Source: Sweltsa coloradensis
Lineage: Eukaryota; Arthropoda; Insecta; Plecoptera; Chloroperlidae
Assembly: GCA_024449915.1 (NCBI GenBank)
Contig: JAMZAV010003140.1
Span: forward strand, 1 to 64,000
DNA length: 64,000 nt
Direction of reading: 5' to 3'
A model generated the notes under the pieces. The model was not told the DNA's origin and made no database searches. It worked only from the letters and a program-made list of their open reading frames with translations. This document shows, piece by piece, positions 46,000 to 57,849 of this stretch. The stretch's first letter is position 1. Each line of letters begins with the position of its first letter. The position numbers and the translations under genes are program-made.

Positions 46000-46276
46000 G
46001 ATAGTGATGTAAAACGCCGTATACGTCAGGGTTTGACCCGGTCACTCAAAGACCGTGCTGTGTGCAGACCGTGCAAGTCTACTCTAATCAATCACTGCTA
46101 CTAAGACAGACGGGAGAAGGCGCAAGGTTAATGAAATGTGTTTTAGGCCTATATAAGCTTTTAACTGAATGAAACAGCGTTGTAGCTAACAGTGAACGTA
46201 TTTAAGCCTAAATTGTGGAATATTCATAAATAGTGACTTTTTTAGGCGTGATTCGGTCGACGCCTTGTTGCAAAAG
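46000..46276 (+). promoter_or_regulatory. Candidate TATA promoter with donor-like site
   Basis: TATATAAG at 46150-46157 lies downstream of a GC-richer segment containing TACGTCAGGG. A donor-like AAAG|GTATGC lies at 46276-46280. This could be a promoter with a non-coding first exon, but no CDS follows within the window, so support is weak. Confidence 0.22.
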
Positions 46277-46289
46277 GTATGCTGTGAGA

Positions 46290-47440
46290 TTTGCTCATTT
46301 TTAGAACAAGTAAGAATGTTTCATCTGGCATATTAATAAAATTTGTTTTATATATAATAGAAACATATGAGTAGTGAGCCACAATTCAAACAATATTTAT
46401 TAATATACTGCATTTTCTCAGAACGTTATTTAAAACTAACTCAAAAAGAAAAAATTATCAGGTACAAAATTGATTATTAATTATTGTTTTAAATTTAATG
46501 TTCCCCTCTGAAAATCAGTTGTATGTCTGTATGTGTAGATTCTAACTAAGAACGTATTTATTTTATATCATAAAATGCATCGTAGTATCTATACAAGTGG
46601 TGTTCCGACATGAGAAGGTAAATGAGTCTCAAAGATATACTTTTCTCTTCAAACATCTCTGGGGTTTTGCATCGCTAGATTGAATTGCACTACAAGTTTT
46701 AAACGAGTTGATGGAACTTTCCTGTATAGTCTCTTCTCAATATCCAATACATCTCCATCGATCACTTGACTTGCGTCGTTCAAAATCTCTGCCAAGAAGT
46801 GGGTTCCATTAAAACGATCACAGTACTTACAATCTTAAACCACGTGTAGCCCCATGTGTATTCGTAAAATAAATAAAATAATGATTTCATAATGTTCTAT
46901 TTTGTTTTTATCTAGGAAAAATCGTCATTATTTTTGTAAGCCGAGAAACGTTGATGAACGCGCGACTAAGCCGGATGCGTTTGAAAATATTGCGTTTGTC
47001 TTTCTGATGTTTCAAACCACAAACAACCTAACGACTTGTAAACCACACTAAAAGGCCATTCACAACTAATTTAGGTCACTCACGTATAATGAAAATTAAA
47101 CTTGGGATTTGAACCAATGTCCACAACAATTACCTATAGGAGTTATACAAAATGCCAAAGAAATGTGTTTTCAATAAACAATTACACTGAATTTCTAGCC
47201 ATTCTAGTTGTTCTAGCCGTTCTAGCTTCTGTCGGAATTTATAAGAAAAAAATGCTTTCTTATAATCAAGGCTTGTATTTGGTATTATTGGCGAACTAGG
47301 CTGTTGGACCTATTACAAAATGTACTTACTCCAACTAGGCCCATAATTATGTTCAACGCTGAAGAGAGATTAGTTCTTGTATACCTTGTAACTTTAAGGC
47401 AATGTTTGGAGTTTGTATACGGTAGTTTTAGTAGAGATTT
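46290..47440. other. AT-rich intergenic sequence
   Basis: No gene or repeat recognised. The open frame at 47102-47299 includes a hydrophobic stretch but has no homology I recognise. Confidence 0.4.
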
Positions 47441-47449
47441 GTGGGCGCT

Positions 47450-47481
47450 GCCATCTTGGCTGTGACCATGCTGTGACGTCA
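47450..47481 (+). promoter_or_regulatory. CRE and YY1-like site cluster
   Basis: GCCATCTTGGC (YY1-like) at 47450-47460 and a perfect TGACGTCA at 47474-47481, followed by CGGAAG. The motifs are recognised by consensus only; no gene start is tied to them. Confidence 0.3.
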
Positions 47482-47692
47482 CGGAAGTGCTGCTAGAAAC
47501 TCGTTTCCACCATGTAGCACATGTTAGCACAGCACCTTCATGGCGCCAACAAAAACAACCGTATACATTGCGACCAAGTTAAATTAACTAAGTTAGAGAT
47601 AGATGGTTGTAAACGAAAACTGTATACTTTCCATTTGTCACACTTCACGATAAAAGATGTTATTTGCAGTTGTAGTGTGTTATTAGTGTAAA

Positions 47693-47732
47693 CTAGGAAA
47701 CGCTCAGTTGGACGCGTTGATAAGTGAGCACG
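47693..47732 (-). repeat. Fragment of a TGGATGAGCG-family right end
   Basis: CTAGGAAACGCTCAGT..GCGTTGATAAGTGAGC resembles the CTAGGAAAACGCT..GCGTTGATGGATGAGC terminus of the family, with decay. Confidence 0.4.
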
Positions 47733-48059
47733 TGCTATAGCAAGACCCACATTGCACATTTTTTTTAAATTTAAAATTTGCTACGTTCGCTGTCCACGGG
47801 GCCATGTTTCCAATATTATTTATTATTGCCAAGTTATTCGGGTAAACCCGCGGGTAAACCTTTACTTTGTGGATAAAATCCACCGCCATCTAGAGGACCT
47901 TGACATCATTTCCTTGGGAAAACTATTTTAACTCTTTCGTAACAAATATACACTGCTTCCTCGATAGTATTTTGATTTCTTCTAGGTGGCAGTGCAAAGT
48001 GGTCAGAAACCTCGTGCGACTTTTCGTTGCCATGGTTACGTTACTTTTGTTATAATGTA

Positions 48060-48402
48060 ATTTCCATCTACACTACTTATCGGATCAAAACAAAATTAAC
48101 ATATTCGTGACCGGACGGACATTCTTAATAATTTGGCCACCTCAGATTTTGTCGCCGTTTAGTTAAAAAAAACAAAAACTTTCGATTAACTTTAATGTAG
48201 CTTTGTAACTTTTGAACGATTTTGCCACAAAACTTATGGCATTCAATCCAGATCGAAGCTTGCGGATGGTCCAAATTTCAACTCGATCCGATCCTCCGTT
48301 CGAACGTTATGGCGAGACATACAAACAAACAAGTAAACAAAAAAAAACAGGGACTATTTTTTCCGGCAGAGTCAAATGGAAACGCTCGCTTCGCTCGCTT
48401 AA
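48060..48402 (-). repeat. Distant relative of the TGGATGAGCG elements
   Basis: It shares the composite features of ACAAACAAACAAG runs, a GCTTCGCTCGCTTAA terminus and a body of degenerate AATCCAGATCGAAGC-type sequence, but not the exact termini. Short overlapping open frames here are not considered genes. Confidence 0.35.
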
Positions 48403-48840
48403 TGACCTCTTTACACTCTATCCTTGTTTTAAAGGTATTAATGTATGTAACTTATAGTAACGTGGTACAGCAGTTCTTCATAAAGTGTACAAATTTAAGT
48501 GAGTTATTGGGTTCTTAACATTATGACAAAAAATAATATAATGTATAACATAGTGCATAGATATAAACTAAAAACTTAGGTATATAATGAGGGAAAAATA
48601 ATATATTAACCTTGACAGTTATTTCGCTATAAAGCTTTTTGCTTGTCTATAATCTGGTCTCTATATTTTGGACATGAATTCATCATCATACCTAATTCTT
48701 ATAGCCATATAAAAATACATACATATTAGGTCTGTATTTAATTAGGATGCTGAAAAACTAAAATTAACTGAAATACGTATTATGAATTACCGAAAAAAAT
48801 TTATTTTTCATACAATCCACATATTAAAAAATCTATCCCG

Positions 48841-48905
48841 ACCGGGGTTTAAACCCGGGTCTCCGACTGTACGGGTAGGTGGCTTAGCCAACTTGTAGCT
48901 AGTAG
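48841..48905 (-). repeat. tRNA-derived SINE head
   Basis: The minus strand reads GGCTAAGCCACCTACCCGTA and the B-box GGGTTTAAACCCCGGTCGGG, followed by a T/A-rich tail. A tRNA gene is unlikely because the acceptor stem does not pair cleanly. Confidence 0.5.
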
Positions 48906-48979
48906 CTGCGCAGTAGCTGAATTATAGATCCGAATATAATAATAAAAAATGATGGTATATAATACATCCATCCAATACA

Positions 48980-48984
<5 letters not shown>

Positions 48985-49016
<32 letters not shown>

Positions 49017-49036
49017 TAATATAATAATAATAATTA
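48985..49036 (+). repeat. AAT trinucleotide microsatellite
   Basis: An almost uninterrupted run of AAT/ATA units with small ATAATAT interruptions. Confidence 0.9.
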
Positions 49037-49117
49037 ATAACAATAACTGCTAAAACTACATAATATAAATACGTTTCATATAGAATTGATTACATCAGAC
49101 TGTGCTCTCAATTCAAC

Positions 49118-49585
49118 ATGTCTACTCTTTCGTGGAGACGGAAAATTACCTACGTTTTACTGTTACGCAAATTTGTAAACAATACTTTTGACTTTGGAGA
49201 GCTTTTATCGAAAATCAATTTTAATGCGCCGCAACGTAGGTCTAGACACACAAAATTATTTCGTACATGTAAAAACGGAACTAACATTTCAAAGTTTTCA
49301 ATTTTAATTAGAAATTCAAAATTCTTATAATGACTTGCCATCTACTATAAGCATTGATTTAGGTAAGGACTATGTTATAAGCGCGAAAAAAAGTTTTAAA
49401 AAGTCATGTATAAAAACATAATATTGTGTTTATCCATATCTGTGTTGTATGTTAATATTATCATGACTGTGTTCATATATTTTATTATCATATTTTGTTG
49501 TGTATCTTTTAGTAACTTGTATGTCTTTATTATATTTACCTCTGTGGCATTCCTTTAAAATGCTGTGTAAATAAAGGCAAAATAA
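49118..49585 (+). mobile_element. LINE 3' end (Jockey/CR1-like ORF2 C-terminus and 3' UTR)
   Basis: The peptide from 49118-49330 carries the ELLSKINFN and RRSRHTKLF blocks found just past the reverse transcriptase in Jockey/CR1-type LINEs. It is preceded by an LLLRKFVNNTF helix-like stretch. The frame ends at 49330. The AAATAAAGGCAAAATAATAATA at about 49570 resembles a polyadenylation signal and tail. The upstream reverse transcriptase is missing, consistent with 5' truncation. Confidence 0.6.
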
Positions 49586-49999
49586 TAATATCTAGTGATA
49601 TTTTAAGAATTAATGTAATCAATAAATCTATTACGGGCACAGTGGTGACTTATTCCGCAAACTGTGAACCCGTTCAGTAGCTCGAACGTTCCTTAGGGGT
49701 TGCACTTCCGCCGTCCGACGCCAACTCCCCCTTCTATATCGACTAATTACGTTTCTTAAAGAAACATTCTCCAATATTGCTTACACGAGACTGATGAAGC
49801 TGTACGTAGTAAACGAGTAGGCGTATCTATACACACGTTCAATGTTACGTTACACGCAGCTCTAGCTATCGTGGTTTCAATACCGTCAGGAAAACCTTTG
49901 ATCTTTGGTTATCCTTAATTGGCAACCATGAAGCTTAAATACAAAGTTGAGCAAAGTTAGCAAAGTTTGAAATTCCACAACAATGTTGTTCGTATATTA

Positions 50000-50285
50000 A
50001 AGGCAGTTAGCAGGCTCGTTGGTCTTAGTGTTTAGAGGATCGGCTTCCAATTCTAAGGTCCAGGGTTCGATTCCCGCTTTAAGTAGAAGTGTATTAACTT
50101 CTGATGTGGACTTAAGACCAATAGTCATTGGCTTGTGTATGTGTAAACGGAGACTTTGGAGCCGTCTTAGCTACAAAGTACATAGTTAGTTCCGAATCAG
50201 CCTTGTTGATTCTGGCGCTGTCCGTGGATGGAATCGTGTCCAGCTAGATTCATCGGTGTTTCCTACTTAAATATGCCGGTCTCAA
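50000..50285 (+). repeat. tRNA-derived SINE, family 4, interrupted copy (5' part)
   Basis: Head with GCTCGTTGGTCTTAGTGTTT (A box) and CAGGGTTCGATTCCCGC (B box), then AAGTAGAAGT and a GTGTAAACGGAGACTTTGGA core. It is collinear with 60782-61067. The remaining part resumes at about 50871, after an inserted element. Confidence 0.75.
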
Positions 50286-50288
50286 TTA

Positions 50289-50867
50289 TTGGATGAGCGA
50301 AGCGAAGACTTCAATTTCTCCGCCCCCCAAAAAATTTAGCTCGGGTGTTTTTTTGTTTGTTTTGTTTTTTGTTTTTTTTTCTGTTTGTTCGCTCTCTACC
50401 GGGCAAACGGCATATGCGATCTTGATGAAAATTTGAGGGGACCTTCGAAATCTCTAAATTAGACTTGCTACGTTTTTGGGTACAACAGAAGAAATATTTC
50501 TCATGAATATCGTACTTTAACGATTTTTTTCGATTTTTAGTGCGATATTTTCGTGACATTTGGGCCGATTCTGACCAAATGGGTGGAGCTACAACGTTCA
50601 TATTTCACATGGACATTAAGGTAATGGTGATGTATTGCTTTCTGAAAGATAAAGTTGAAAAAGTTTTCCAGAATCCATAGAATAAAGGTTTTAATATGAC
50701 TTTTTTGAGAAATTTATAATAACAATTAACAAGTACAATAGAAACTTGACAACAATCACCTACAACGCATTAAAAAAACACTTGCAAAGGAAAAGTGGTC
50801 CTACGCAAACTAAAAACTTACATAAAAGCTTATCCATCAACGCGGCGGAACTTTAGCGTTTTCCTAG
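50289..50867 (+). mobile_element. TGGATGAGCG-family element, subfamily 1, inserted in a SINE
   Basis: It begins TTGGATGAGCGAAGCGAAG and ends TTTAGCGTTTTCCTAG. It splits a SINE whose uninterrupted version is at 60782-61135, so both borders can be read. Trinucleotide TTA lies on both sides (50286-50288 and 50868-50870), giving a probable 3-bp target duplication. Confidence 0.8.
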
Positions 50868-50870
50868 TTA

Positions 50871-50960
50871 TAGTCATTATTCACTCGTCGATGGTATCAG
50901 CGCCTACAGGATTGACTTGGTCTGCTTTAACTTAATGTGTCGCCATTGAATGGGTAGACT
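50871..50960 (+). repeat. SINE family 4, interrupted copy (3' part)
   Basis: The CATTATTCACTCGTCGATGG..GCGCCTACAGGATTGACTTG sequence continues the SINE interrupted at 50286 and matches 61067-61135. Confidence 0.7.
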
Positions 50961-51401
50961 TTAATTACAAATGTATTAACTTTATTTTATTTATTAATTG
51001 AGGGTGGGCATAACATTTTATGATTGAAGAAAATTGCGAATATATTAAATACATTGCTGGTGCAAGATACGAAAACCGCGTTGCCATATATTCCATACGT
51101 TTGGGCCTGCTTCCCGTCCATATGGGCCAACTTGCTCTCGCATCCGAGTGGGTATGATAGCCCTGGCAGAGTTTTAGTCGTCATCATTTGAAGTCGAAAC
51201 ACGATTTAAAGAGTACTAAATGTTTGTACAGGTATTTTCCAATTCTTTAATAAATATCGCAAATCTAAATTTACTTGAGGAGCGCAGTGATCATGCACAG
51301 TATGGCAAGAACACCGACTAGAAATAGTCACTTCGGTTCGCTTATACCACTCACCACTTACACCTGACCTGATCACATGATAATATTATGTTCATTAATA
51401 A

Positions 51402-51970
51402 CTTGGAAAACGCTTAAGTCCTGCCGCGTTGGTGGATGAGCTTTTTTTGTGAGTTTTCAGTTTGCGTAGGACCACTTTTCCTTTGCAAGTGCTTTTTGAA
51501 TGCATTGTAGGTGATTGTTGTCAAGTTTTTATTGTTACTTGTTAATTTCTATCACAAACCACAAAAAACTCATATACAAAACCTTTATTGTATGGATTCT
51601 GGATAACTTTTTCAACTTTTTCTTTCAAAAAGCAATACATCACCATTACCTTAATGTCCATGTAAAATATGAACGTTGTAGCCCCCCTGTTTGGTCAGAA
51701 TCGGCCCAAATGCCACGAAAATATCGCACTAAAAATCGAAAAAAATCGGAAAAGTACGATATTCATGAGAAATATTTCTTCGATTGTACCCAAAAACGTG
51801 GCAGGTCTAAGTCCAGAGATTTCGAAGGTCCCCTCAAATTTTCATCAAGATCGCATATGCCGTTTGCCCGGTAGAGTGCGAACAAACAGACAGAAAAACA
51901 AACATAAAAACATTGGTGCTAAATTTTTTGAGGGGTCAGTGAAATTGAAGTCTTTGCTTTGCTCATCTAA
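51402..51970 (-). mobile_element. TGGATGAGCG-family element, subfamily 1
   Basis: Minus-strand copy from TTAGATGAGCAAAGCAAAG (right) to CTTGGAAAACGCTTAAGTCC (left). The terminal bases have decayed relative to the 33-kb copies. Overlapping open frames of 119 and 137 codons are low-complexity readings of the repeat. Confidence 0.7.
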
Positions 51971-52092
51971 TCAATTTTCCTGTTCTACTGTAGTTTCATA
52001 TTTATTATTACAAACGATATTATGTTCATTTAGCATGCGTATCGTTCATAAGCAAAGACTGTGTATGTATAACAGATATTAGTTTTTTATTA

Positions 52093-52622
52093 CTCAGAAA
52101 ACGCTTTAGTCCCGCCGCGTTGATGGATGAGCTTTTTTGTAAGTTTTTAGTTTGCGTAGGACCACTTTTTCTTTTCAAGTGCTTTTTGAATGCATTGTAG
52201 GTGATTGTTGTCAAGTTCTATTGTTACTTGTCAATTGTTATTATAAACCTAAAAAAACTCATATTAAAACCTTTATTTCTATGGATTCTGGCTAACTTTT
52301 CAAATTTTTCTTTCAAAAGGTACTACATCACCATAACCTTAATGTCCATGTGAAATTTGAACGTTGTAGCCCCACCCGTTTGGTAAGAATCGGCCCAAAT
52401 GTCACGAAAATATCGCACTAAAAATCGAAAAAAATCGTAAAAGTACGATATTCATGAGAAATATTTCGATTTCGAAGGTCCACTCCAATTTTCATCAAGA
52501 TCGCTTATGCCGTTTGCCCGGTATCGTGCGAACAAACAGCCAAAAAAAAAAAAAAAAAAAAACACCCGAGCTAAATATTTTGGGGGGTCAGTGAAATTGA
52601 AGTCTTCGCTTCGCTCATCCAA
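52093..52622 (-). mobile_element. TGGATGAGCG-family element, subfamily 1
   Basis: Another minus-strand copy only ~120 bp after the previous one, in the same orientation, ending GCTTCGCTCATCCAA. It has an internal deletion near 52467 where the GATTGTACCC..AGTCCAGAG segment is missing. Confidence 0.7.
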
Positions 52623-52874
52623 AAACATATTTACACACACATATTATACGAAACGTATTTCGGTAAAAATTGTCAAGTGTTATTCATTTACTAATTTGGT
52701 ATCATATCGGCTCGCTACATATGTTGACATCGAAACAGTAATGCTGAGTTCTAGCTGACAGTACGGGCCCTATCTTTTAGGCCACGGCTTTATTTAACGG
52801 CCGCTTATTTTATCACTAATCGTAACTCTAATTTAATTAAATCAGTCTGTGACGTGTGTCCAGTGTGCGGCCAA

Positions 52875-52893
52875 GGGAAGGGGGAGGGAGGGG
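52875..52893 (+). other. Potential G-quadruplex
   Basis: GGGAAGGGGGAGGGAGGGG has four G runs with 1-2 nt loops. Confidence 0.5.
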
Positions 52894-53373
52894 TTTGAGG
52901 ATGGATAGTGGAGGGGGGGCAGATCCGAGTTTACTATTATAGCTTACCTAGAATACCTCATCCGGGCTGCTTTGTTTAAGGTAGTGGATTGAATAAACAG
53001 CAACCAAAACAAACACAATTAAATACAAAAGAAAAAGTTTGTGGAAAAAATCGGGATTCATTCTGGATCAATTTCAAGCTCTACCGATTGCATCATTATG
53101 TCACGTTAAAATGTACATTTGAGCGATCCCAGGGTATTTTCAAAATATCGTTTAGTTTCTTTAGTAACATGCCGAATATATGCCACTTAGACTATTTTTC
53201 AGAAATCTCCATCACAATTGTGTAGGGGAAGTATACAGTTTGAAATGTGCTTTGATCCCTCCAAGCTCATGCCGTTTTTCAACAACCTCACAAAGCTAAA
53301 CAAATTGGGGGTGAAAATTGTAGGTCAAAGAAATTTGTAAGATTTTATGATCATTATATTTTATCCATAGATA

Positions 53374-54014
53374 TTAAAGGGGCTAAAAACCGCAAAAATT
53401 ATTTTTTACCACCTGATATTTAGCACAATACTACACTTAAATGACCGTTACAAAAATTATATCTTGTAACTGTGATTTAACACAAATTTTTTAATTTTTT
53501 TGAGCCAGAAATTGGCAAAAATTGGTGTTTTGGAAAATTTCCTATATCGGCTTTAACCTGCTTCTTTTTTGGTCCACATAGATACTAGAGCAAAGTACCA
53601 ATCTAAAATGCCCCTTTATAACATCGTGTCTTGAAACTGTGCCCAAATATACCCACAAACACGCAAAAATATGCATTCCAAAATCACACCCCATCTTGGT
53701 AATCAGCATATTTTGACCGAACTACTTGCCCAAATTACAGAGCAAAATAAAAAGAATTTACAGAAAAGGCTGTCGAGTACGTCAATAATGGCCAATATTT
53801 TTTTGGATCAAAATCCTCCAAGGTCACGGGGCTTAAAGATCGTCCCCATGTTATTTCTTATGGGAGATTTTTGCCAATGGGACCTAGCTCGAAAAATGCC
53901 ATGTTTGACAATTTTTTGGGGGGTCATGGTGGCCCCAATAATTTTTCTGTTAATTGCTAAATTCATTACTAGTTAGCCTGAATGAAATATATTTTTTGAG
54001 TTTAGCGGTTTAAA
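53374..54014 (+). mobile_element. MITE, TTAAAGGGG-terminus family (+ copy)
   Basis: It opens TTAAAGGGGCTAAAAACC and closes TTTAGCGGTTTAAA. The reverse complement of the whole ~640 bp lies at 57201-57849. Open frames on either copy are not conserved. The inner end of this copy has lost the last bases of the terminal repeat. Confidence 0.65.
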
Positions 54015-55697
54015 CATAGCAAGAAAAGTTGGCCTCATCTTATCCAACTGTCTAGAGCCAGTGTGTTCGTACACGCTGTAAACAGGTCATGTCTCGCTGG
54101 TTCTTCTAGTATGAATGCTCTTGTACAGACATCAGGTGGCGTGAGCTGATAGAAGCAGATACATCTTTCTGTCGGGGAATATTTGTCACAACTACAGCTG
54201 CTCTGCATACCAGGTCGATATCTCCCACTCTCTCCGAGGACAAGGTTGATATACATATCGGATCTCAAAGATTGGAGAGAAAGTTAGGGTTGGGTGACAG
54301 GGCATTGACGTAGAAACATCCAATATTGTGGAATATACTAAACTTAGAGATACGCGAAAATAGCGTTTTTGTTTGTAATATTTAAAGCACATAATTTTTT
54401 AAAAAGTATTTTGTCACATTTTGTTGCATCTATTTTTGTACCAATCTTCAAAAACTTGTGTATTCTGTTTTATTGCACTTTTAATTTAAAGTTTTGCCAT
54501 AAATGCCACACTAAAAATTAACTAAAATTATCACACATAAGTAAGTAAAATATTGAAAATAAATGAACATAAGTGTGTGTAGTGAAACCTTCCATTTATA
54601 GTAAATATTATAGTAATTTGTACCCATTTTCAAAAATTTCATATTTTATTGAATATAAAATGTTATATTTCGACTTCTTTCCAGCAGTCTCCTATCAATG
54701 AAAATTCCCATCTCATCTAACTTAAACACCAAAACATTATATTTTTCCATAATTCTACATTCTTTAAAGGGTACATTAACACATTAACTGATAAATAATA
54801 TTGCATAAATGAGCAACGTGTTATATTTTTAGTGTTGTGTATTTAATCGCCTGTTATATTTGGAACATGCACACCATTTGGAAAGTTGTGAAGCTTTGTT
54901 GAACATTACTGGGTAAAGTAGGAATTATGTCACGCTTCACTAAACATGTAATTACATTATGTAGTTTGAGTTTACTAGTTACGCTTTAATTCTATTAAAC
55001 AAGGCATGATTAGTACAGGCAAAATCCCAGCACCGTGCCCAATAAGAAAGCTATTAACCACTTGATATTATGCACAATGATACTGAATAGTTTTTATTTT
55101 TGCCCATCCGCGCTGTGCAGTGCGTGTATCACGTCACGATAAAAACAGAACACGACTTATACGATTAACATGTAGTGTATTTCATTGTTATTGCTGTTCA
55201 ACAAGGATGATTAATAAGGTTTTGTTGACCACTGGTGCACGGTTACCAACCGTTATTGAACGCTTTAACAATTTTATATTATACGCAAGAGAAAAGATCT
55301 GGAAAGTTTTTATGTATGTATAATCCCACACATAACAAACTTGTGAAAATACAGCCAAACCTTACACACTCAAAAGGAATGAGAACTAAAAGAAGGGCCA
55401 AGCTCATATACCCTTCTACATTTGAGCATTTAATTCATGGACATACACTTCCCCGTAACTTAATCCTTGAAAAGCTTGGTAAAATAGAATTTGCAACTGT
55501 TTGAAACGTTATAGTTTATGCGCATTTGCAATTTATCTCTTCACACAGCAGCATGAAAGTGATTTTGGGCATGTTTCAACGCATATTTTCACCCAGAAGA
55601 AATTATCGTACCCCAATCAAATTTGACATGTGTTGGCATGTACCTTTATCCCCCCGATTATAAGAGTTTTAATGTTTATAACACTTTTCATGATGAC
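54015..55697. other. Intergenic sequence between inverted MITE copies
   Basis: No gene recognised. Overlapping frames at 55120-55504 give basic peptides without a recognisable domain. A/T-rich sequence dominates 54360-55100. Confidence 0.4.
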
Positions 55698-55705
55698 TGG
55701 GTGAC

Positions 55706-56332
55706 CAGTGGCGGATCTAGGACATAATCATGGGGGGGGCGATTTGCGTGTGCATGTACAGTCGTGGGAAAGGGACTAAGCGCGGACGCACGGGGGGTAG
55801 GGGGAGCGGAGCCCCCCATTAATTGCGCCGCAGGCGAAAATTTTGAAAATCAGGTTTTTAGAGTGCATTTGGTGCGTTTTAGAAAAAAGTGGTGGGCGGA
55901 ATGCAATACCAAAACAATGTAGTTTGTGTGCACCAATTTGTTTTGTCGTCATGTCGAGCTTACAATTTACAGCATTGGCCTACATTGCAACATTATTATA
56001 AACGTTTGATCTTATTTTCAATTCAGCATTTTATTTATTTATTTATTAAACGTCTATCCTTTTACATTGGAGGACAACTTAATAAATCGAAGTACTCTGA
56101 TGCAGACACATTTCAGAGGCAAACTGATTATTTCTGACAACACGAAGAAAAGTTGATTTTTACTGGGAGTTTTAAATAAATAGCGCCGCAGGCGAAAATT
56201 TTGAAAATCAGGTTTTTAGAGTGCATTTGGTGCGTGCACAATAAATTAATAAAATCATTTTTTTTTAATTTTTAAAGAATCATAGGGGGGCGATCGCCCC
56301 CCCGCCCCCCCCCCCCCCTGTATCCGCCACTG
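55706..56332. mobile_element. hAT-like non-autonomous element with 8-bp target duplication
   Basis: Terminus CAGTGGCGGATCTAGGACA at the left and TGTATCCGCCACTG at the right, with perfect TGGGTGAC at 55698-55705 and 56333-56340. The interior has a G tract after the left end and a C tract before the right end. An exact 52-bp direct repeat lies at 55825-55876 and 56183-56234. The 82-codon frame inside has no transposase signature. Confidence 0.88.
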
Positions 56333-56340
56333 TGGGTGAC

Positions 56341-57200
56341 ACCTCATAAACACCCCAACTGCTTGCTGTAATATAAGGTGCCCGAGTGTGTATAGTGAGC
56401 CTCGGCTTGGCTGCGGCACCCTAATAGGCACCTAGATACTATGTTGATGATTTTTGAAAAAAAAAAATGTGTTATATCCTTACATCCTGTACATATGTTA
56501 TTTTGTATCCCAAATTTATTTTCAATTTACTGTTGCTTCCATTTCTCTTGAAACGGCCACAATTTCTTTCCTTCGCTTAGAACGAAACACAAGTCTCACA
56601 GTCACAGAATATAGGCTCTCAAGTCTCGCCATTGTTTGTGTCGGTTGTTCCATTTAAAACTGATTCGTGACTAACTCTAAACCGTCAGATGAAGCTAAAA
56701 CGTAACACGCGAGACATCGAACTCCACCACAAAGCAATACTGACTGAAGATTTTTGCAAGGTTTTTCTCAATAGATATGCGAATGCAAGTGATTGAGTCC
56801 TCGTATATAGTCCTTGATCATTCCCTTCGCAATTACCCATACTATAAAATGCCTAGTTAGATATCTGAAGAGGTTTAAAATACCGCTTCTTGGCAGGTGC
56901 CCCGCAATAAATTTAAAATTAAACAAAATTCGTCTATTTTGAGTGTACCGAATCAGTTACATAACTGATTTTAAGTGGTGAATTAATTAAATGTAAACAT
57001 ACCCTTTAAACGCCATCGAAGAGCGAACAATGGTCAATTAGAGACCGGTGTTTTAAATAGAACATCGAGCAAACAAGCTGGACAAGATACCCGCGGGCGA
57101 CTCCAGAACCAACAAGGATGATTCGGAACATCCATTTAATGAATTATATGCCTCGTTGCTAGGACATTCTCAAATTTAAAATGAATTTTAAAATTATTAT
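56341..57200. other. Intergenic sequence with degenerate SINE pieces
   Basis: A family-3 SINE remnant lies at about 56700-56940. A family-1/4 core piece lies near 57110-57170 (ATGCCTCGTTGCTAGGACA). No gene. Confidence 0.45.
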
Positions 57201-57849
57201 TTAAAGGGGTATTTAACCGCTATACTCAAAAATATATTTCATTCAGGCTAACTAGTAATGAATTTAGCAATTGACAGAAAAATTATTGGGGCCACCATGA
57301 CCTCCCAAAATATTGTCAAACATGACATTTTTCGAGCTAGGTTCCATCGGCAAAAATCTCCCATAAGAAATAACATGGGGACGATCTTTATGCCCGTGAC
57401 CTTGGAGGATTTTGATCCAGAAATATATTGGCCATTATTGACGTACTCTACAGCCTTTTCTGTAAATTATCTATGTTTTGTTTTGTAATTTGGGCAAGTA
57501 GTTCGGTCAAAATATGCTGATTACCAAGATGGGGTGTGATTTGGGAATGCATATTTTTGCGTGTTTGAGGGTACATTGGGCACAATTTCAAGACACGATG
57601 TTGTAAAGGGGCACTTTTGATTGGAACTATGCTCTAGTATCTATGTGGACCAAAAAAGAAGCAGGTTAAAGCAGATTTAAGAAATTTCCCAAAACACCTA
57701 TTTTCGCAAATTTCTGGATCAAAAAAATTGAAAAATTCGTGTTAAATCACAGTTACAAGATATAATTTTTTTAACTGTCATTTTAGTGTAGTATTGTACT
57801 ATAGCATAGATCATGTGGTAAAAAAAAATTGAGTTAATAGCTCCTTTAA
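57201..57849 (-). mobile_element. MITE, TTAAAGGGG-terminus family (- copy)
   Basis: Ends TTAAAGGGGTATTTAAC and GTTAATAGCTCCTTTAA are inverted repeats with a few mismatches, so this ~650-bp copy is bounded at both sides. Reverse complement of 53374-54014. No convincing target duplication was resolved. Confidence 0.65.

Noticed and set aside
51515..52082. 119- and 137-codon open frames
   Set aside because: They lie within TGGATGAGCG elements, shift frame between copies and give low-complexity lysine-rich peptides.
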